Origin: Dipteris shenzhenensis
Taxonomy: Eukaryota; Polypodiophyta; Polypodiopsida; Gleicheniales
NCBI GenBank assembly: GCA_047967505.1
Contig: CM106540.1
Length of the DNA stretch: 64,000 nucleotides
Direction: 5' to 3' (one strand)
The translations under genes and the position numbers were made by a program. How positions within the stretch are numbered: position 1 is the first letter of the stretch; every line of letters begins with the position of its first letter. The notes beneath the pieces were generated by a model. That model had not been told where the DNA came from. It worked only from the letters and a program-made list of their open reading frames with translations, and did not search any database. Below are positions 22,060-33,100 of the stretch, piece by piece.

Positions 22060-24990
22060 TGTAATGTGCTACTCGTTAGGATCGGCTCTCATGCCAATAG
22101 TTGCAAGTATGCTGTCATGATCCTCCACTGTAAGGCGCCATCGTGGAGTGGACATCACCTTGCGAGTGCAAACACGACTCAAAGTAATCTTGATCACAAC
22201 AACAAGATGAGAATACATGTATGCCTCCTAATCCACCATGTACTCCTGGAACTCAATATAACAACCACACCTCTGTATCTGCTGAAAATAGTGGCCACCT
22301 ATGATCATGCTATGAGCATCGAAGTGCATCCCATGCCCATCCACTGTATCCTCATTCAACACACTCTTCGCCATAGAGAATCACAACAAGCAATAATCCA
22401 CACCCTCCTCATTGCCCTCTGAAGCAATGACCATGAAGATATCACCAATATGCAACATATCTGCAAGCTGGTCATAATCTCTAGAGGAACTGAATCCCGC
22501 ATCCTGATCATCATGTACCTCCTCCCAAGGCTAGAAGGGAGAAAGCACTCGCTGTGCCCATAAATCGGCCTATGGTATCATAGAGCACCCTCCCCAATCA
22601 TCATCAATGCATTGGAGCAAAAACATGCAAACTGTTGAGAAAAGATCGCGGGGTGAGAGTCACCTATGCTCCTGATGGAATGGAAATCAAGAGTGCTAGA
22701 TAGTGAACGACAATCAAAAGTCCTGGACTGATCAAGACTCCTAATGTCCACACACCAAAAATACCAGCTCACCACCCTATCGTCACACGACTGAAACAAG
22801 GAGATAGCACTAGTGGATAAGTGCTGGCTATACCAATGCACCACATATGTGCATCCTTGAAGCGATCGGCAATGTGATGCAACTAGCATAGATGCAAAGC
22901 ACGCTTCACGCAAGCACCTGCACTATCATGCTCTCCCTTATCATGCCCTGTCTCGAAGTAGCTCCATGTGATCAGAATGCCTATCTCATGGTGCCATCTA
23001 CAAAACCAATAAAACTGTTTAGCAGATTTGAACTGACCACCACAGCCGTCTGACCAGATCTAGCACTGCTGCCATGTGACACCATGATTCCTTAAGAAAC
23101 TATGATGCAAAGTGAAGCAATGCTGCACAAAATGGGCATCATGCGATCGATCATCACTAATGTAGAAGTGATACTCTCGCACAATGATGGGTGAGTCCAT
23201 GGTGCTATCAATGCCATCCACATGAGCCTGTGCATGACGATAGCTAATGTGCACAAATATAGCAACCTGCAATATGGCATTGAAAAAAAATATGACTATT
23301 GAAATAATTCAATATAATGAGGCCATAAAAAAACCAATAACTCAATCACATGTCACATATTCGAGAAATAATACTCCGATTGGATCTCATGCTATGGTGA
23401 AAAGGTTTAATTCTCTAAAAAGTCCACCACTGAGACAACCACCCCTATAGGAAATGTCCTCAAACATGCACAGAACTGATAATCGTCCCACTTCTTAGTG
23501 GCGTATGTAGCGGTACAGATTCCCTCAAAAACTGTCAATGAATACAACACGTGGTGTCTCCTTCCCCACAAGTTGCAACCTCCTTGATTATGCACCACCA
23601 TCTAATGTCAGGGTATTGTACTCATACTGTTGCCAATGAACCATCTACATGTCACAAGTATCTAGTGCAACTCGTGGCACTCTAGCAAAGTCACCACACA
23701 AAGTACACTTGCCTTCCACACAATCAAGGGAGTGGAATAAAGCCTCAATAAAGCATTGCCATCTCATGTACACAATATGGAATGAATGAAGTCATGAGGG
23801 CTAGTAGGAACCACTCCCCTATGACCATCAAGGGAACAAAATATGTCATACATCAATCAAAAATCCACATGGTAGTGACAACAGCATGTGTCACACTCTT
23901 GAGAGCATTGCACAAACCATGGCCTACATCGCTCAAATGACCTTTGCCCAATCCTGATCTCTGGGTGCACCTCTACAAATTGAGTGTACAACTCAGTCTG
24001 GGCACACTCCAAAAAACATGCACCATGCTCAATGTACACACTGCATGACACCCTCTTCCACAATGCCTTCTTGAACATCGGGGATGCTCTGCAATGCTCC
24101 TCCCAAAAATGTTGTATGAAGGACCTAGTGGAATCATCCAACAATCGATCGTTGCGAGGTGCATGACCACTTGAAGCCCAAAGAGCATCAGTCTCACTAT
24201 CCTCTAGACTTTGCCTCCTAATCATGCTTGCTCACAATGTGCACGGTGCAATCTGAAGAAGACGTGAAGCGATATGCACATGGCCTATCATATGAGGTCT
24301 ACTAATGGCAGCCACAATAGCATGATGTGTTGCCAAGGCATCACTAGAGTTCCTATTCTTAATAGAAGCATAGGAATGTCAAAAACTGCTAAGGACCTCA
24401 CTACATACAACCCTATCTCTACGTGCACCAAGGCCAGCAAGCGTCCTACACTCTACCAAGTCAGGGTGATCAATCAGGGACATGAGAAGAGTAGACTATG
24501 AAGCTGGCATAAGGTCACCAAAAAAAGACTGCATAATATTGCTAGTACGATGACGGATAGTGGACTTCGGCATCGTGAAGCAACACTGTTGCTACAAGGT
24601 GGGGCAAGGGGATCAATGGCAGATGGTAGGGTGGAGGGGGAAAGGGAGGCACCAAGGGGAAGGGGGGGAGGGGGAGGGGGAGGGGGGAGGGTGGAGGGTG
24701 AAGAGGTAGAGGTGGAGGGCAAAATGTAGGTGGCTAGGGGAAGGGCAGAGGCTGGAGGTAGGGGAGTGGATGAGGATGTGGAGGGGGGGACAATGGAGGT
24801 GGTGGTGGGGGTGGGGGTGGGGGTGGAGGTGGGGGTGGGATGTAGAGGTGGAGGTGGATTGGTGGTGGCAGTGCAAGCTCTAGCTCTAGAGGCTCTCTTG
24901 TGCTCGTGAGCCTTCCGCTTGCGCTCCTCGTCCATGAGATTTGGGGGGGGGTTCCTACATCTTTCACATCTACTAGCTCTATGGCTTTGA
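22060..24990 (-). pseudogene. Degenerate transposase-like gene, family not named
   Basis: Read on the minus strand, scattered but collinear protein blocks appear. The N-terminal candidate M-G-S-Q-S-H-R starts at about 24998 and runs into a Pro/Ser/Thr-rich tract. At 24225-23857 a 122-codon frame has H-F-W-E-E-H-C-R-A-S, then E-V-H-P-E-I-R-I-G-Q-R-S-F-E-R-C-R-P-W-F-V, then a cysteine/histidine cluster C-D-T-C-C-C-H-Y-H-V-D-F. Near 23060-22900 comes S-D-G-C-G-G-Q-F-K-S-A-K and, about 35 residues later, H-D-K-G-E-H-D-S-A-G-A-C-V-K-R-A. Near 22450-22250 a tail reads M-V-I-A-S-E-G-N-E-E-G-V-D. The S-D-G...Q-F-K / K-G-x-x-D-x-x-G-x-x-V-K-R pair looks like the core of repeated transposase-like proteins that I recall from several eukaryotes. 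Many stops and shifts break it. Function as a DDE-type transposase is inference. Confidence 0.45.
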
Positions 24991-25357
24991 GAACCCATTC
25001 TCAATGAAAGTAGGATGGAATGTGTGACAAAGTGATGGGGAGGCAAGAATGGCTAAGAATGGGTGAAATGAACCAAAATGTGGTGTCTTATAGAGAGCCT
25101 GAACTCATCCCCTAGATTATTATTGGTGGAGAAGGTGCTAAGATTGAAAATAATTGGCTACTAAAATTCCGTTTGATTTTGTTTTGAAACTAATTTTTGT
25201 GGTCTCCTCAAATAAGTTGATTTTAATCATATTATATATACATGGAATCCAATGTTAATTTTGAATATTTTCATCGTTTGATTTTATTTCAGTTTAATAT
25301 TCACATAACATATGTGCCTATCTTGATTAATATTTTCGTTAATGGAATTTGAGAATA

Positions 25358-25578
25358 ACCTATGTGATAAACCATGATAATTTGATTATTTTGCCACTTC
25401 CAAATATCTCCAATTACCTCGATCGTGGTCATAAACCATGACAATTTGATTATTTTGCCACTTTTGGATACTCCAAATACCTCAATCGTGGTCATAAACC
25501 ATGACAATTTGATGATTTCACCACTTCCAAATACCTCCAAATACCTCGATCGTGGTCATAAACCTCGATCGTGGTATT
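25358..25578 (+). repeat. ~64-bp minisatellite, about 3.5 copies
   Basis: TAAACCATGACAATTTGAT-type phrases recur at about 25368, 25432 and 25495, with 'acctcgatcgtggtcat' between them and a truncated fourth copy at 25556. Confidence 0.85.
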
Positions 25579-25599
25579 CTATGCCTCATGCACTCATAT

Positions 25600-26060
25600 C
25601 ACATGCATGTATTATCATGCATGTTGATGATGTGGCTCACCATCATCATGATGTGTATACATGTGGCTGATGTGGCACCATGCATGGTGATGATGTGGCA
25701 ATATGGTGTGGAATATATGAGGCTCTTCCATGACATAGAAATGTGATGTGGCATGATGAGTTGGCATTCATGAGGTGGTAGATTGACATGGCAAATTGAG
25801 GTGGAGGGATTGGTGATGTGGCAATGTTGACGAGGTATGCCAAGGTGGCAAGCTGTGATGGCATGGCTCCAAGAGTTCTATATTGTGGAATGATGAGGTG
25901 GCACATGTGGCTGATGTGGTAGCATGTGTGGCAATCTAAGGTGACATGGCAACGAGTGATGTTACATCTCCTTGATGACATGGCACCATGTGGTCTAACA
26001 ACATGGCATGGTGGCAAGGCAAAAATAGATGACTCAGCCTTCCACATGGGCAGCATGCAC
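25600..26060 (+). repeat. Degenerate GATGTGGCA-rich repeat tract
   Basis: Short phrases such as GATGTGGCA, GAGGTGGCA and TGACATGGCA recur every 15-30 bp over about 450 bp without a strict period. There is no convincing coding frame; the minus-strand 138-codon frame only translates the repeat. Confidence 0.7.
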
Positions 26061-26108
26061 ACTCCAAAGGCTTGCCACTAGGGTTAGTGATGCTCCTAGC
26101 CTACCTCA

Positions 26109-26152
26109 CCAAGCCTAATACCAAGCCTACCTTGTCTTGGTATTAGGCTTGG
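26109..26152 (+). repeat. Perfect 17-bp inverted repeat with 10-nt loop
   Basis: CCAAGCCTAATACCAAG (26109-26125) is exactly complementary to CTTGGTATTAGGCTTGG (26136-26152). It stands alone between the GATGTGGCA tract and an LTR-like segment. Confidence 0.95.
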
Positions 26153-26159
26153 CCATGTC

Positions 26160-26434
26160 CTGTGGCATCAAGTACAAAAAAAAAGAGGAGTGTATATACA
26201 AGAGAGGCACGAAGCCAAGCCAATGGCTTCAAGTACAAAAAAGAGTAGCTAGCACTACTTCTACGACTAATCTAAGTTCTCTACATCCTTGCTCCCTTCT
26301 TTGCTCCCTTCTTCACTCCCTTCTTCGCTCCCTTCTTCCTCATCTTCTTCCTCCTGATTAGCCCTAGGGCCCTATAAATGAGGGACAACATGTATCAATG
26401 TATGAAAAATCAAATCTTTATTTAAATATTGAGA
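26160..26434 (+). repeat. LTR-like non-coding segment with a CT-rich 12-mer array
   Basis: It has a repeated 'tcaagtacaaaaaa' phrase (26167 and 26229), a TATATACA-like box near 26194 and four tandem variants of GCTCCCTTCTTC at about 26290-26336. These are features of a leader or LTR, but no boundaries or partner were found. Confidence 0.3.
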
Positions 26435-27560
26435 TTATTTAATTATGTTTAAATACGGGGATGCTCCAGTAGCCCAGATATACTGCTCCTCAGTAATCAA
26501 CCTATCATCATAAAAGTGCCTACATGTATCTCCTCTGCGATGATGGTGGTGGTAGGCTATCTCGATAGGAGTAGGGTACTTGCCCATGATATCAAGCTGC
26601 AAGATGACACAATTTGCGGAGGGGTTAGTAGAAAGAAACAACCTCTTAATAAACCACAAAAACACAATATAATTTGAGATCGATACTTACAAATTGGGCC
26701 TCCTGTGATTCAACACCCCCTGCTCCAAAATGCATGTTTCCATATTGCTCCATTTGGATCCTTTGTGCCTCCACATGCTGTAGAGTGGGGTCCGCCTTTG
26801 CTACCTTCATTGCTTTCTTCCACTCATGCTTGTGAGTGGTGTGGGGCTGGCCCTTTGGTGGTTGACCTTCCTCTCTCCTGGCAATCTCGGCTAGTGCCTA
26901 CCTCTTAAGTGAAGATCTTTTATTTGGCAAGTATCATAACAATCTTTGACTTGGCCCATGTATTTGTGAATTGAACATTAGGGGATTGGGATACCTAGAG
27001 CGAACAGCAACGAGGGTTTCATTAGCCAACTTTTCTAGCTAGTCTTTGTAGTGAATAAAGCAATCTCTGTAGTTGTTAGCAATTACAGAGTGCATGAAGG
27101 CCATAATGTCCTTCCCCCGTGCATCCATCAAGATGCCTCCTATCTGAGTGATTTCATAGAAGATCATACCATCACCCTCTAGCATGTCTGCATTATCTAA
27201 ATCATCCCCACTCCCACCATTACCCCCCCCAAAGCAGTGTGCCATGCATCCCCCACCGCTCTCCCTGCTACTACGCCTACTACCCTGTCGTGTTGTTGAG
27301 CTAGTACGCTAGCCACTCGTAGCTGGAGAAGCGACTCTCGACTGCACGGGAGTACGCTGGCCAATTGTAGCTGGAGAAGCAACTCTTAACTACACGGGAG
27401 TACGTCGGTAGCTCTGTAAGGTGGAAGGGCCTCTTGACCATGGGGGGGAGAAGGGGCTTGGCTCTATAGCCGGCTAGGCTATCTCAACTCCACTGGGGTA
27501 ATCTTAGCTAGTGTGGGGCTGGGGTGGTTTGGAGTCTATACTGCCGACTCCTGAGGCATG
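26435..27560 (-). pseudogene. CACTA transposon first-ORF remnant (Transposase_24/Ptta-like)
   Basis: On the minus strand, a Ser/Pro/Arg-rich leader (27540-27250) precedes C-M-A-H-C-F-G-G-G (27245). A 68-codon stretch follows, containing F-M-H-S-V-I-A-N-N-Y-R-D. After stops comes N-K-R-S-S-L-K-R and H-T-T-H-K-H-E-W-K-K-A-M (about 26930-26800), then Q-R-I-Q-M-E-Q-Y-G and finally, across a probable intron near 26690, G-K-Y-P-T-P-I-E-I-A-Y. N-R..H-x-x-G and G-x-x-P-T...E patterns are typical of the accessory ORF of plant CACTA elements. The 5' part is homologous to 46950-47412 on the other strand. It is broken by stops. Confidence 0.5.
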
Positions 27561-27773
27561 TTTAGAGTACCCCTATCATGTATGTGCATAACTCTCCAGG
27601 AGTGGGAGGGTGCCCCAAAATGTTATATAACTCTTGAAAGATGGCATCCCGAAGATCACGTGAGGCTGAAGAGCTTCTTGGCTACATGATGAACTGAAGA
27701 AAAGAAAAGAAGAAGATTACCATCGAGCATGCCCTCTTTCCATCATGCAAAAGAAAAATAAGACTGAGAGCTT

Positions 27774-27852
27774 GACATTGAGCAAGCATTTACAGACTCC
27801 TACATTCTTTGAATTAGAGTGACAAAAGTCTATATTTGCTTGCTCAATGTCA
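27774..27852 (+). repeat. 16-bp inverted repeat with ~46-nt spacer
   Basis: TGACATTGAGCAAGCA at about 27774-27789 is inverted as TGCTTGCTCAATGTCA at about 27837-27852. It lies between two diverging CACTA fragments. Confidence 0.85.
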
Positions 27853-27906
27853 GGCTATTGAAGCTTCACATGTAGAAAAAGAGAGAAGGAAAGAGAGGAG
27901 AAAAGA

Positions 27907-28420
27907 GAAGAATTACAATAAAAGGGTGCTTACAAGAAGATGTTAGAAATGCTATATTCAAGATCTGTGGTATGCTTACTATCAAATCGCATTATGTATT
28001 TTCTTAATGGACATGTGAAATAGGTGGATATCTCAAATATCTTACATATGCATGGACATGTGAAATAGGTGGATATCTCAAAAAGAGATCTCTATATCGA
28101 GCATCAAGAAGGCTAGGGTGGAATCCATCGAAGCCGTATGCTTGCTTGAGAAGCACTTTCCCTCAAGCATTATGACAACTCAAGTCCACTTGCTTGTGCA
28201 CATAGTTGATAAGGTGGCTATAGCAGGTACCGTTCATAATCGATGGATGTTTTTTCTTGAGCGGTTTATGAAAACTTTAAAGGGGTTTGTAAGACAAAGA
28301 GCAAGACCCCGGAAGCAAGCATGGCAGAGGGATGGCTTGTGCAAGAGTCATTAGTATATATCACAGAGTTTCTTGCATCCACGGAAGAGCTACCAACTAC
28401 ACTAATAGATTCCCTAGAAC
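27907..28420 (+). pseudogene. CACTA (En/Spm) transposase fragment, DUF4218 region, copy 1
   Basis: After the exon-end scrap I-K-G-C-L-Q-E-D-V-R (near 27920) and an intron-like gap, the main frame gives S-I-E-A-V-C-L-L-E-K-H-F-P-S-S, H-L-L-V-H-I-V-D and R-W-M-F-F-L-E-R-F-M-K-T-L-K, which is the DUF4218 domain of TNP2-type transposases. A one-base shift near 28312 separates the normal continuation A-E-G-W-L-V-Q-E-S. The sequence then ends and unrelated DNA follows. A 50-bp phrase (GGACATGTGAAATAGGTGGA) is duplicated at 28010 and 28045. A closer-to-complete copy lies at 43225-45085. Confidence 0.75.
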
Positions 28421-28499
28421 ATGAAAGAAAGAGTTTATTAAGTACTGTTATGGATAAATTTGACCAAAGTAAAAGGCATAAATATGTGTGTGTGCTTGT

Positions 28500-29866
28500 A
28501 TGTGTGGCAATAGTATAACAAAATATGGTGTGCATAAGGCCCAGGGATGAGGCGGCAGGGCATGACCATGTGCCACCCTTCCATGTAAGAGGACCCATAA
28601 GGTGTGTTGTACATAATCCATGGTAGTACTAATATAAAATGATAAGGTGGCATGGGTCCTCCATGCACCACCCCTCCACCTAGGCAGTCCCACGCCTGCA
28701 CGTAGTGAGATATGGCCCAAGGACCATGGGAGAAGTAATATAAAATAGGTGGAGATGGATATTATATTGGATTATTCCCTCCATGTAGGATAGGCCCATG
28801 TGGGGGGGGGGGTGTAGAAAGTCCAAGAATGCAAGTTAAATAATGGGAAAGTAGGATGAGGTGGCAAGATTCCTTGTGCCAACCCTCCACTTGTCCTCTT
28901 AGATGTTTGAACATATTATAAAATTGGGAAGAGGCCAAGGGAGTATCTTAGACTTGGGATATAGGGGTTGATGTATGTGGAAAAATGAGGCAAAGGGTTA
29001 TCGCACACAATTGAGAGTGTGTAACCGTCTAGCCCACATGGGACACTCTTCCACACACACCCTGCATGTGGGAGGATGCATTTATTGAGGCAACCTTTAA
29101 TGGCCATTAACACTCTCTAGACACAAAACTCAGACACTAAGCTTCTTTCTAACACAGTTAGCTTGACCAAAAATAAAAGAGAAAAAGAGGCTTGGCCAAG
29201 ATTCTCTAAAACAAACCCAAGACTTTCCATAGACCATGTTGAGGCAAAGAGGACAAAATGACCATGACCAATAAATATTATTAGAAGGAGAAGCTATTGC
29301 CCACTGGTTAGACATGAGTTTATAAGCTATTGCCCACGGGTTACACAGGAGTTTATATTAGGGGACAAAAGCGGAATTAGTTGCGAGAGCTATGGCACAA
29401 AGGAAGGAAGGCAAGCCAAGTGTGAGAAGAGGAGAGGAGAATAATAATAAGGCAAAGGATGATTCAAGCAAAAACGACGAAGGGATGATACTAAGGCATG
29501 CAAGGTAAGCAATGGCGTGAAGCCGGCATATTAGGATTGGCCGGCTTCTACGTGTTCTCCATGACAACCGTCAACCGTCCGATGCTCCATCAACGGTCTC
29601 CATGCATCCTTAGACAAGTATACGCTTCCTCCTCTGTCCCTCTTTGTGTTCCGCAATGGCGGATATACCCAGTCGTCATCCGGCCTCTCATCCCCTAGTC
29701 CCACAACAGTACCTTCCTTGCCTACCTCGTTCCATCTTCCTCGGAAATACCGGTTCTCACCTTGTCCTCTGCCTCATGTGAGTTTGCCAGCCTTGGTCCC
29801 CTCCTTTCTGCCCCTGGAATTTTGCATTTTGCTGTGGATCGATCTCTCAGAAGAGCCTTCCAACTC
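28500..29866. other. Intergenic, degenerate repeats; upstream region of the ABCG gene
   Basis: Loosely repeated 'ggtggcat..gtgccacccttcca' phrases occur at about 28545, 28645 and 28858. A 33-bp direct duplication (AGCTATTGCCCA) lies at 29292 and 29325. Base composition rises in GC from 29500. No separate gene is recognised. Confidence 0.4.
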
Positions 29867-30115
29867 GACCTTGCATGCAAATTGGTGAATTTTCCTGCCT
29901 CAAAGAACCCATTTCGGATCCAAAAGCTCGTCCCGAAAACGCTGAGTGATCTGCTGATTCAAGCTCCCGGTGGGGAGTCGAGCTCGAACTGACACCGTTC
30001 CCTTCCAGGTCGAGCTTGCATGCAAATTGTAAAATTTTCAGCCCTATTTCGGATCCAAAAGCTCGTCTTGAGAGTGATCTGCTGATTCAAGCTCCTGGTG
30101 GGGAGCTTCCAAGTC
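29867..30115 (+). repeat. 143-bp tandem duplication upstream of the ABCG start
   Basis: TCGACCTTGCATGCAAATTG (29867) and TCGAGCTTGCATGCAAATTG (30010) begin two copies. Both continue through 'atttcggatccaaaagctcgtc' and 'gtgatctgctgattcaagctcc'. It probably lies in the promoter or 5' UTR of the transporter gene. Confidence 0.8.
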
Positions 30116-30178
30116 GAGCGCAGCTTTAGCTGACTTCTTCCGAGAAATTGTGCCAGTTGAGAGGAAGTTCTCCCATTC

Positions 30179-30193
30179 ATGAATGGGCACTAG
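30179..30193 (+). promoter_or_regulatory. Four-codon upstream ORF overlapping the ABCG start codon
   Basis: ATG-AAT-GGG-CAC-TAG starts 4 nt before the ABCG ATG and ends inside its fourth codon in another frame. The in-frame triplet directly before the ABCG ATG is TGA, which supports 30183 as the first usable start in this exon. Such an overlap could lower translation; that is inference. Confidence 0.5.
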
Positions 30194-33100
30194 AGGTGGT
30201 GCACCCTGGAAAGGCTTCCAACCCTCCAAGCCAGCTGGATCTGCACCAATCTGGTGGCATGGGGATGATCCGCTGCCCCTAGAACCCTCCTATCAGAGCT
30301 CCAACCCCGATCACAGTTTCCAGAGTAGTTTTACCGGAGGTGCATTGTCGGAACTTAGCACGCTACAGGACGACAATGGAACGATGTTTGTTGTTCCCGT
30401 CCGTGGTTCAGAGACCCCCCTCACTCGGGCCAAGCTGCCAGGGATACATGGCTCATCTACGCCAGAGGTACAGAGGAAACTCGCTGACGCAGACCCTGAA
30501 AATGTTCATGAGGTGGCAATGAGGCTATACAAGACGCTCAAACTACATGGGCTGTCAGGAGAAGCGGAAAGGGCGTTCAGGCATCTCAATGAGGCAGGCC
30601 ATATCAAAGATGAGGACAAGGAGAGAGAAAGCGAGGAGCTGGTGGGGATGGAATACATCCTCAAGAATGGAATAGTCAGTTACCTCCGGGATGTAGCTCG
30701 TATTACACCACCTATTCCTCGGCAGGTACAAACTAGTGATAGTTTGTAGTTATAGAATCTTTGATTGATAGAAAACTGGAACAAATCTTTGCAATAGATC
30801 ATGACGTATGTATTTTAGGTTGTTCGCTTCATGGGAATCCATTACACAGCGAAAATACCGATCGGACCGGATGGATATGAGACCTTCGGGAAGAAACTCC
30901 TTGGTTGCTTCTTGGGTCCTTTCATGAGCATCGGCAGAAAAAAGGAGTACGTAGAGATCGAAATTTTGAACGACGTACTTGGCTACGTGATGCCGGGATC
31001 GATGACACTGCTCTTAGGACCACCAGGTAGAGAAGGGACGTGCTTGAATTGCATCTCGTTATGGGGGGTTACGTCGATGTATAATCGATCACTCTTTACA
31101 GGGGATGTGGTGGAACAGATTTAAATTTCCATTCGATTATATCTATATATGTTAAGACGTCGATCTAATCGTCTGCAGTGCCTAATGTGTGGGTTTTGCA
31201 GGAAGTGGGAAGAGTTCTCTCCTGAAGGTGTGTCTCAGGGAGTCCATGCATTCTACAGTTCAATGGAAATGGAATGCTTGTCTCCCAATTGTTTCCGAAA
31301 GCTATCTACTGAGACCTTCGTGAACGCCGCAGGTTCTCGCTGGAAGAGCTCAGGTTAACCGGAGTACAACCTTGGATGGAACGGTCTTATATAACGATAT
31401 GGAAGCTTCCGAGGTTGTTCTCACTCGACTGATAGCTTACATCAACGGGCAGCTGAACAAGTAATTAACTGACCATTGCTCACCAAACAATCCCAACAGC
31501 AAAATTCGGATGTTTAAACTGATCTCAGCTCCACAACGTGGTCGCAGGCACATCCCGTATCTGACTGTTCGTGAGACTCTAGAGTTTGCTGAGGACTGCA
31601 CGCAGGGTATGCGGCCTGAAAACTTTTCACCCCAAATGAGAAAGTTTTTCGCTCACGCACTGGTGGAAGGTCAAGATCCCTTCCTCGAGTATGTGATGCA
31701 GGTGCTTGGCCTCAAATCTATCGAGCATCATTTAGTTGGGTCAGGCCAAGACGGAATCACAGAGAACGATCGAGCCCGGCTGACCACAGCTGAAATAGCG
31801 TTGGGTACTTACTCTGTGCTACTGTACGACCAACCTTGCTCGGGACAGGACTCCCTCGCCACTTACGATCTGGTGAACACACTTCGCGCCATCAGTCGAA
31901 TACAACAGTGCTCCGCCGTGATGGCGTTGGTGCAACTTTCTGAGGAGGTTTTTGATCTTTTTGATCGTGTCATCTTGCTTGGAGAGGGCCAGATTCTCTA
32001 CCAAGGGCCCCGGCAGGATGTTCTCCAATACTTCGCGAATCTTGGGTAAGTGAAGAATGATGGATGATCTGTTAGCCATACATTCAATTACTGTACAATC
32101 CACCTATGGAAAAAACGTTTTGAGGTTTTGCTAACCAAGCACGTCTATCCTGTAGTTATGTAAAGCCAGCTCACGTGGATACAGGCGATTTTCTTCAAGA
32201 TATTGCCGCTGGTGAAGGGGCACAATACGTTGATCATGGCCAAAGGGATTTGCATGTAGAAGAGCTCGTTCTGGCATTCAAAGATTCAGATCTGTATCAA
32301 GATATCCTTCGCATAGTTTACAGTGAAGATGTGCTACATACATTCTGGGTGGAAAGTGAGCCTAGTTTGGGTTTGTCTGTCCGGACCGCCGAAACGCAGT
32401 CATATGATGCAAATGTTTATGAAGACCAAAGCTCACAGCGTCCAAGCTTAGGTAGGTGCAATCAAAGACAAATGTTACTCGATATTCTTTGTGCCACAAT
32501 TTTATTCATCACCAGTGCTGATCTACTCCATGCCACTTGGATTTTTCTGCAGAGGTCGTGGTTGCAAAATTGTCAAAGAAGGTGGATTATACTCGTGGAA
32601 TAGAGAGCACAGGACGCATTCGGATTGGAGACGTGGTGACTGGCATTTCTACGAATGATGGAGAGATGAAGTATATTGCCGTGGGATCAGAGAAAGACCA
32701 GCAGACCAGGGCTGAATCGGTGTACACGATGCTAAAGAATGCAAGGGGACATGTGAGACTACAAGCGGAGCGCCTGATAGACGAGGTGCAGTCATATTTG
32801 CGCAAGATGTAAATTGGAACTATGGCAATCATACACGAAGCAAAACTAATTTACATCCATGGCAATCATACACGAAGCAAAACTAGAGTTATCAACCTTT
32901 TACTTCCTGCTAAAAGTGCTTGTTCTGTGGGTGCAGCCTGAGGGAGAAGACGAAATAGTCGATGAGTTGCCATTTTCAAAGCCTTTTGTGCAAAACCGAT
33001 GGGACTCGGCTAAAACTCTCATTAAGAGGCAAGTGAAGGTAGCCAAGAGACTACAAATTCTGATCAAGCTACGATTGCTTCAGGTGCTTTGCGTTCTTTT

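Noticed and set aside
22054-22422. 122-codon plus-strand frame
   Set aside because: It is antisense to the transposase-like remnant, whose minus-strand reading gives the more protein-like tail.
24474-25046. 190-codon Pro/Thr/Ser-rich minus-strand frame as an independent gene
   Set aside because: The long middle is translated from a G-rich low-complexity run. The only gene-like part is its beginning, listed as the possible N-terminus of the degenerate transposase-like gene.
32809-32936. GTAAAT at 32809 as the exon 7 donor of the ABCG gene
   Set aside because: Joined to the exon 8 acceptor at 32937 it gives a TAG after seven codons. The donor at 32786 keeps the frame into the conserved TMD1 entry.
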